Shown here: positions 60,398 to 64,000 of the stretch, in pieces | How positions within the stretch are numbered: position 1 is the first letter of the stretch | How the letters are laid out: every line of letters begins with the position of its first letter | NCBI RefSeq assembly: GCF_000213785.1 | Contig: NC_015557.1 | Location: 496,001-560,000 of the forward strand | Direction of reading: 5' to 3' | Origin: Hydrogenobaculum sp. 3684 | Lineage (GTDB): Bacteria > Aquificota > Aquificia > Aquificales > Aquificaceae | Length of the DNA stretch: 64,000 nt | Made by a program: the position numbers and the translations under genes | The notes under the pieces: model-generated | What the model was told of the DNA's origin: nothing | Seen by the model: the letters and a program-made list of their open reading frames with translations, nothing else | Databases searched by the model: none

Positions 60398-60414
60398 ATT
60401 TTTGGTTTTTCATA

Positions 60415-60420
60415 TATAAT
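60415..60420 (+). promoter_or_regulatory. -10 box of the flavoprotein gene, predicts a leaderless mRNA
   Basis: TATAAT ends 6 nt before the ATG at 60427. No SD is visible. Confidence 0.65.
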
Positions 60421-60426
60421 ATTTAT

Positions 60427-62127
60427 ATGCTAAAGTACGATATCGTTGTAATAGGCGGCGGTGGTGCTGGATTAATGGCTGCCATAGAAGCTTCTAAAGA
60501 TAAAAACATAAAAATAGCGGTTGTTTCTAAAGTTTTCCCAACTAGGTCTCATACCAGTGCCGCTCAAGGTGGTATGAACGCTAGCATAGGAGTAGCTGAT
60601 CCAAACGATTCACCAGAAAAACATGCTTTTGATACAATAAAAGGTGCCGATTTTTTAGCAGACCAACAAGCTGTCTTGTTTATGTGTAAGAATGCTCCAG
60701 ACGTGATATACGAGTTAGATAGAATGGGTGTCCCTTTTTCAAGGACAAGCGACGGTAAAATAGCTCAAAGGCCTTTTGGAGGAGCTTCTTTTCCAAGAAC
60801 CGTTTATTCCGCGGATAGAACAGGCCACGTACTTCTACATACACTATTTGAACAAGCAATGTCAAAAGAAAATATAGATTTCTTCAACGAGTATTTTTTG
60901 CTTGACTTAGACATACAAGATGATACTTTGCAAGGTATTGAGATTTTAAATATAAAAGATTCAACGGTTTTATATGTAAAAACAAAAGTAGCCATATTAG
61001 CTGGGGGTGGCTTTGCAAGGATATACTGGCATAGAAGCACCAACGCCTCTGGTAACACCGGAGATTTGCAAGCGGTAGCTTTAAGAAAAGGTCTGGCTCT
61101 AAAAGATATGGAATTTATCCAATTTCATCCAACGGGTCTTGCCAAAACTGGTATACTTCTTTCAGAGGCATCGAGGGGAGAAGGTGGATACCTTTTAAAT
61201 GTTAAGGGTGAAAGGTTTATGGAGAAATATTCTCCAAATAAAATGGAGTTAGCCCCAAGAGATATAGTATCAAGATCGATAGAACTTGAAATAAAGAGCG
61301 GTCTTGGTGTAGGAGAAGGAACATCTGCATATGTGTATTTGGACCTAAGACATTTGGGAGAAGAAAAAATAAATGAACGATTACCTCAGGTAAGGCAATT
61401 AGCCATCGATTTTGAAGGCGTAGACCCTGTAAAAGCTCCGATACCCATAAGACCTACAGCTCATTATTGCATGGGGGGTATAGATGTTGTTGATTTTAAA
61501 AGCTCCCAAACAAGTGTAAAAGGGCTTTTAGCTATAGGAGAGTGTGCTTGCGTATCAGTACACGGCGCCAACAGGTTAGGAGGTAATTCCCTTACTGAGC
61601 TTGTGGTGTTTGGAAAATACGCTGGTGAATATGCACGTGAATATGCAAAAAATTCCGATTTTTCAAATAAAAATCCTGTAATAAACTCTGAAGCTTATAT
61701 AAACTCTTTGATGCAAAGAGAAGGAAATGTTAAACTGTACGAAGTAAGAAATAAAATGGGGGAAATAACATGGTTTAACATGGGTATATTTAGGACGGAA
61801 AGCTCTTTGAAAGAAGCTTATGAAGAACTCACAAAACTATTGGATATGTGGTATTATATACCAGTTTCAGACAAATCAAGAATATTTAATACAAATCTTA
61901 TTGAGCTTTTAGAGTTAAGAAATATGCTTGAATTATCAAGAGCGGTAGCTTTATGCGCTTTAAACAGAAGAGAATCAAGAGGTGGGCATTGGAGAGAAGA
62001 TTACAAGGAAAGAGACGATGAGAAGTTTTTAAAACATTCGCTGGTACAATATAAAAATGGTGAGCTTAACTTAAGCTACAAAGAGGTAGACACAAGTATT
62101 TACAAACCAGAGGAGAGGAAATATTAA
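60427..62127 (+). CDS. sdhA: Succinate dehydrogenase/fumarate reductase flavoprotein subunit
   Basis: FAD subunit of 566 residues interconverting succinate and fumarate. Visible: VVIGGGGAGLMAAIEA, RSHTSAAQGGMNA with the His for covalent FAD, MEFIQFHPTG, PTAHYCMGGIDV with active-site residues and HGANRLGGNSL. The iron-sulfur and membrane subunits are not adjacent; instead bamA follows with a 1-nt overlap. In a reverse TCA cycle the enzyme would work as fumarate reductase; direction is inference. Confidence 0.95.
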   Translation: MLKYDIVVIGGGGAGLMAAIEASKDKNIKIAVVSKVFPTRSHTSAAQGGMNASIGVADPNDSPEKHAFDTIKGADFLADQQAVLFMCKNAPDVIYELDRMGVPFSRTSDGKIAQRPFGGASFPRTVYSADRTGHVLLHTLFEQAMSKENIDFFNEYFLLDLDIQDDTLQGIEILNIKDSTVLYVKTKVAILAGGGFARIYWHRSTNASGNTGDLQAVALRKGLALKDMEFIQFHPTGLAKTGILLSEASRGEGGYLLNVKGERFMEKYSPNKMELAPRDIVSRSIELEIKSGLGVGEGTSAYVYLDLRHLGEEKINERLPQVRQLAIDFEGVDPVKAPIPIRPTAHYCMGGIDVVDFKSSQTSVKGLLAIGECACVSVHGANRLGGNSLTELVVFGKYAGEYAREYAKNSDFSNKNPVINSEAYINSLMQREGNVKLYEVRNKMGEITWFNMGIFRTESSLKEAYEELTKLLDMWYYIPVSDKSRIFNTNLIELLELRNMLELSRAVALCALNRRESRGGHWREDYKERDDEKFLKHSLVQYKNGELNLSYKEVDTSIYKPEERKY

Positions 62128-64000
62128 TGAAAAAAGTATTTTTATTTATATTGCTGTTAGTATCTTTTGGCTTTTCCCAAACTATATCAAAAATAGAAGT
62201 TGTTGGAAACAAATATATACAATCAGGTCTCATTAAAGGGTTTATGAAGCTGCACCCAGGTATGCAATTTTCTCAAACTATGCTGGATGAGGATATAAAA
62301 AGGTTATATGAAACTGGATATTTCAAAAATATAGCAGTAAAAGAAATAAAAAAGGACGATCATGTAAAACTTATATACATTGTACAAGATTTGCCAATTA
62401 TATATCGTATAGAATTTAAAGGCAACAAAAGACTGAGCTCTAAAGACCTTGCCAGAAAACTTGGCATAGAAACGGAGGTAGGAAAATTTGGATTAAATCA
62501 AGCTACTAGAGGTTTAACGCCATCTTCCAGCATAAATGAGAAGATAGAAATTATAAAACAATTCCAATTAGGAAAAGTCTTAAGCGAAGAACAAATCCAC
62601 GAGCTTATAAACCGTATCAAAAAAGCCTATGAAGAAGCTGGATACTCTCATGTGGGTGTAACCTATAAGATAATACCAGTTAAAGGGGCATCAAGACTGG
62701 TGTTTTATATAAAGGAAACAAAACCTACCTATGTGAGTGACATTCATTTTATAGGTAACAAGACTTTTAGCGACGGTAGGCTCTTGGACCATATGAAAAC
62801 GCAACCCTTTAGTCTCTTGGCTTTTAGATGGCACCCCCCTTTCAACAAACATATACTCATGGATGATATAAAGAGATTGAAAAAATTTTATGAAAATGAA
62901 GGTTTTTTTGAAGTCCAAATAAACAAACCCATTATTAAAAAACATGGACACTGGGTAAATATAACCATCAAAATAAACGAAGGGCCAAGGTATAAAATAG
63001 GTAAGATAGTTTTCAAAGGAAACAAAATGTATTCTGAAGATGAACTTTTAGATAAAATAATACAGCACAGAGATAGCAAAAGGTATTATAAAAAATCTAT
63101 AATAAAACTTATAGAAAAAAGAATATATGATAAATACGGCAAGATAGGTTTCATCAATGAATACACCAGCGTAAAAAAGAAACCAGATTTTAAAAATAAA
63201 ACTGTGAATTTAGTTTTTCATGTTTACGAAGGTGGTCCAGTATACGCTGGTAAAATCCATATACGAGGAAATTACGAAACAAGAGACTATGTTATAAGAA
63301 GAGAAATGAGGGTACAAGAATACGACCTTATTACAAGACACGAACTAAGTAGATCAAAGGACCGTATAATGAACTTAGGCTACTACGACAACGTACAAAT
63401 AGTACCAGTGCCAAAACCAGATAACTTTGATGATATATATACAAAAATCCAAGAAAGATATACAGGTCAGTTCTCAGTGGGTCTTGGCTACAATCAGGTA
63501 ACTGGTCTTGCTGGATTTGCATCCATTAGGAAAGGTAATTTCCTAGGTACCGGTGATATAGCTGGCGTATCTTTATCATACGGTGCTAATTATCAAAACG
63601 ACTCAATAAGCTATACACACAAATGGTTGTTTAACAAACCTATAGATGTAACTGGATCACTATACGATACAAAGATCTACTATGTAGACTACACTGTGCA
63701 AAGAGTTGGTTTTGACTTAACCTTTACGAAAGAATTTGGTGAATATTGGTATGCAAGCTTAGGCACAAGCATACAAAAAGTAACGTATTCTGACATATCA
63801 TCTTCTGCTCCGCCGGTAATCCAATCTCAAGCGGGCACTTGGCAAGCAAGAAAGTTAATATTTTCGGTTTCTCATAATACCACAGATTACTATTTGTTCC
63901 CTTCAAAGGGATCTATTCAATCTTTAACATACACAATTGCTTTACCGGTGCTTGGTGGTAGTGAAAAATTCCAGAAAATTGTGCTTTCAAACGCAAACTT
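62127..64000 (+). CDS. bamA: Outer-membrane assembly factor BamA (Omp85), C-terminus cut by window edge
   Basis: Omp85 family protein, 624 codons visible before the window ends. Signal peptide at about 1-18 (FLFILLLVSFGFSQ), then POTRA domains with repeated family patterns (ISKIEVVGNKYIQSGLIKGF; YRIEFKGNKRLSSKDLARKL; VSDIHFIGNKTFSDGRLLDH; YKIGKIVFKGNKMYSEDELL; YAGKIHIRGNYETRDYVIRR), five in all, and the start of the barrel (GQFSVGLGYNQVTGL). It inserts outer-membrane proteins. Its presence together with FlgI and LPS genes confirms a diderm envelope. Only the end of the barrel is missing. Confidence 0.95.
   Translation, partial: MKKVFLFILLLVSFGFSQTISKIEVVGNKYIQSGLIKGFMKLHPGMQFSQTMLDEDIKRLYETGYFKNIAVKEIKKDDHVKLIYIVQDLPIIYRIEFKGNKRLSSKDLARKLGIETEVGKFGLNQATRGLTPSSSINEKIEIIKQFQLGKVLSEEQIHELINRIKKAYEEAGYSHVGVTYKIIPVKGASRLVFYIKETKPTYVSDIHFIGNKTFSDGRLLDHMKTQPFSLLAFRWHPPFNKHILMDDIKRLKKFYENEGFFEVQINKPIIKKHGHWVNITIKINEGPRYKIGKIVFKGNKMYSEDELLDKIIQHRDSKRYYKKSIIKLIEKRIYDKYGKIGFINEYTSVKKKPDFKNKTVNLVFHVYEGGPVYAGKIHIRGNYETRDYVIRREMRVQEYDLITRHELSRSKDRIMNLGYYDNVQIVPVPKPDNFDDIYTKIQERYTGQFSVGLGYNQVTGLAGFASIRKGNFLGTGDIAGVSLSYGANYQNDSISYTHKWLFNKPIDVTGSLYDTKIYYVDYTVQRVGFDLTFTKEFGEYWYASLGTSIQKVTYSDISSSAPPVIQSQAGTWQARKLIFSVSHNTTDYYLFPSKGSIQSLTYTIALPVLGGSEKFQKIVLSNAN

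Noticed and set aside
1-64000. CRISPR array
   Set aside because: No set of regularly spaced identical repeats of 24-37 bp was seen on reading the window; the only longer exact repeat is the 95-bp riboswitch pair.

Overview
The window is a gene-dense, AT-rich bacterial chromosome segment with short intergenic gaps, many 4-nt start/stop overlaps and no insertion sequence, prophage or CRISPR array. The gene content points to a thermophilic chemolithoautotroph of the Aquificales. It includes reverse-TCA-type enzymes (aconitase, malate dehydrogenase, a biotin carboxylase large subunit, a fumarate reductase/succinate dehydrogenase flavoprotein), archaeal-type fructose-bisphosphate aldolase/phosphatase, sulfide:quinone oxidoreductase with TusA and DsrE, flagellar genes and glycogen synthesis. 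An acidophilic Hydrogenobaculum-like organism fits best; this is inferred from gene content and codon style, not from a 16S gene.

Layout. Positions 1-4590 (minus) hold an arsenic operon: a tri-cysteine small protein, arsR, arsC and a TolC/HlyD/RND efflux system. Positions 4631-7268 (plus) hold a fluoride-riboswitch operon (toroid-fold prenyltransferase-like protein, cyclopropane fatty acid synthase, zinc-ribbon/HEAT-like protein). Positions 7265-11208 (minus) hold a second fluoride-riboswitch operon (crcB/fluC, two DUF190 proteins, a CLC transporter, pyruvate kinase). Positions 11226-17925 (minus) hold a third: a six-subunit hydrogenase-4/complex-I-like membrane complex whose large and small subunits have lost their metal-binding cysteines (Ehr-type). 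Then come murC and a glycosyltransferase (18-20 kb), dnaJ/flgJ/flgI, a BioB/LipS-like radical SAM enzyme, nadB-yvcK-mtnA-thrB (20-28 kb), a sulfide oxidation operon (28.4-31.0 kb), peroxiredoxin, pilT, a Xer recombinase, mdh, acn and FBP aldolase/phosphatase (31-38 kb), psiE, a lipoprotein and an MFS transporter, galU-glgB, a TPR-fused ftsY and a Fur-family gene (38-45 kb), an OprC-like copper receptor, arsR-like/trxA/trxB, PilZ, oxidoreductase, RNase G and thrC (45-54 kb), flgM, a second CLC protein, the carboxylase, hisG, motAB, a flavoprotein subunit and a partial bamA (54-64 kb). There are three tRNAs (Val-TAC, Arg-CCT, Val-CAC).

The most interesting system is the cluster of three fluoride riboswitches within about 13.3 kb. 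Together they appear to place under fluoride control a known F- channel (CrcB), a CLC protein, membrane-lipid enzymes, pyruvate kinase and a redox-dead Hyf/complex-I-like complex. In an acidophile HF enters cells freely, so a fluoride regulon that combines export, membrane remodelling and an ion-translocating membrane complex is plausible; the roles of the lipid operon and the Ehr complex in fluoride resistance are inference. Two of the three riboswitches are followed by short leader ORFs with strong ribosome binding sites, and two are part of an exact 95-bp repeat.

A second general signal is promoter architecture. At least seven genes have a TATAAT-like -10 box ending 6-7 nt before the start codon, which predicts leaderless mRNAs. 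Two flagellar genes have near-identical sigma-28 promoters. Several small membrane-protein genes under 50 codons are described below.
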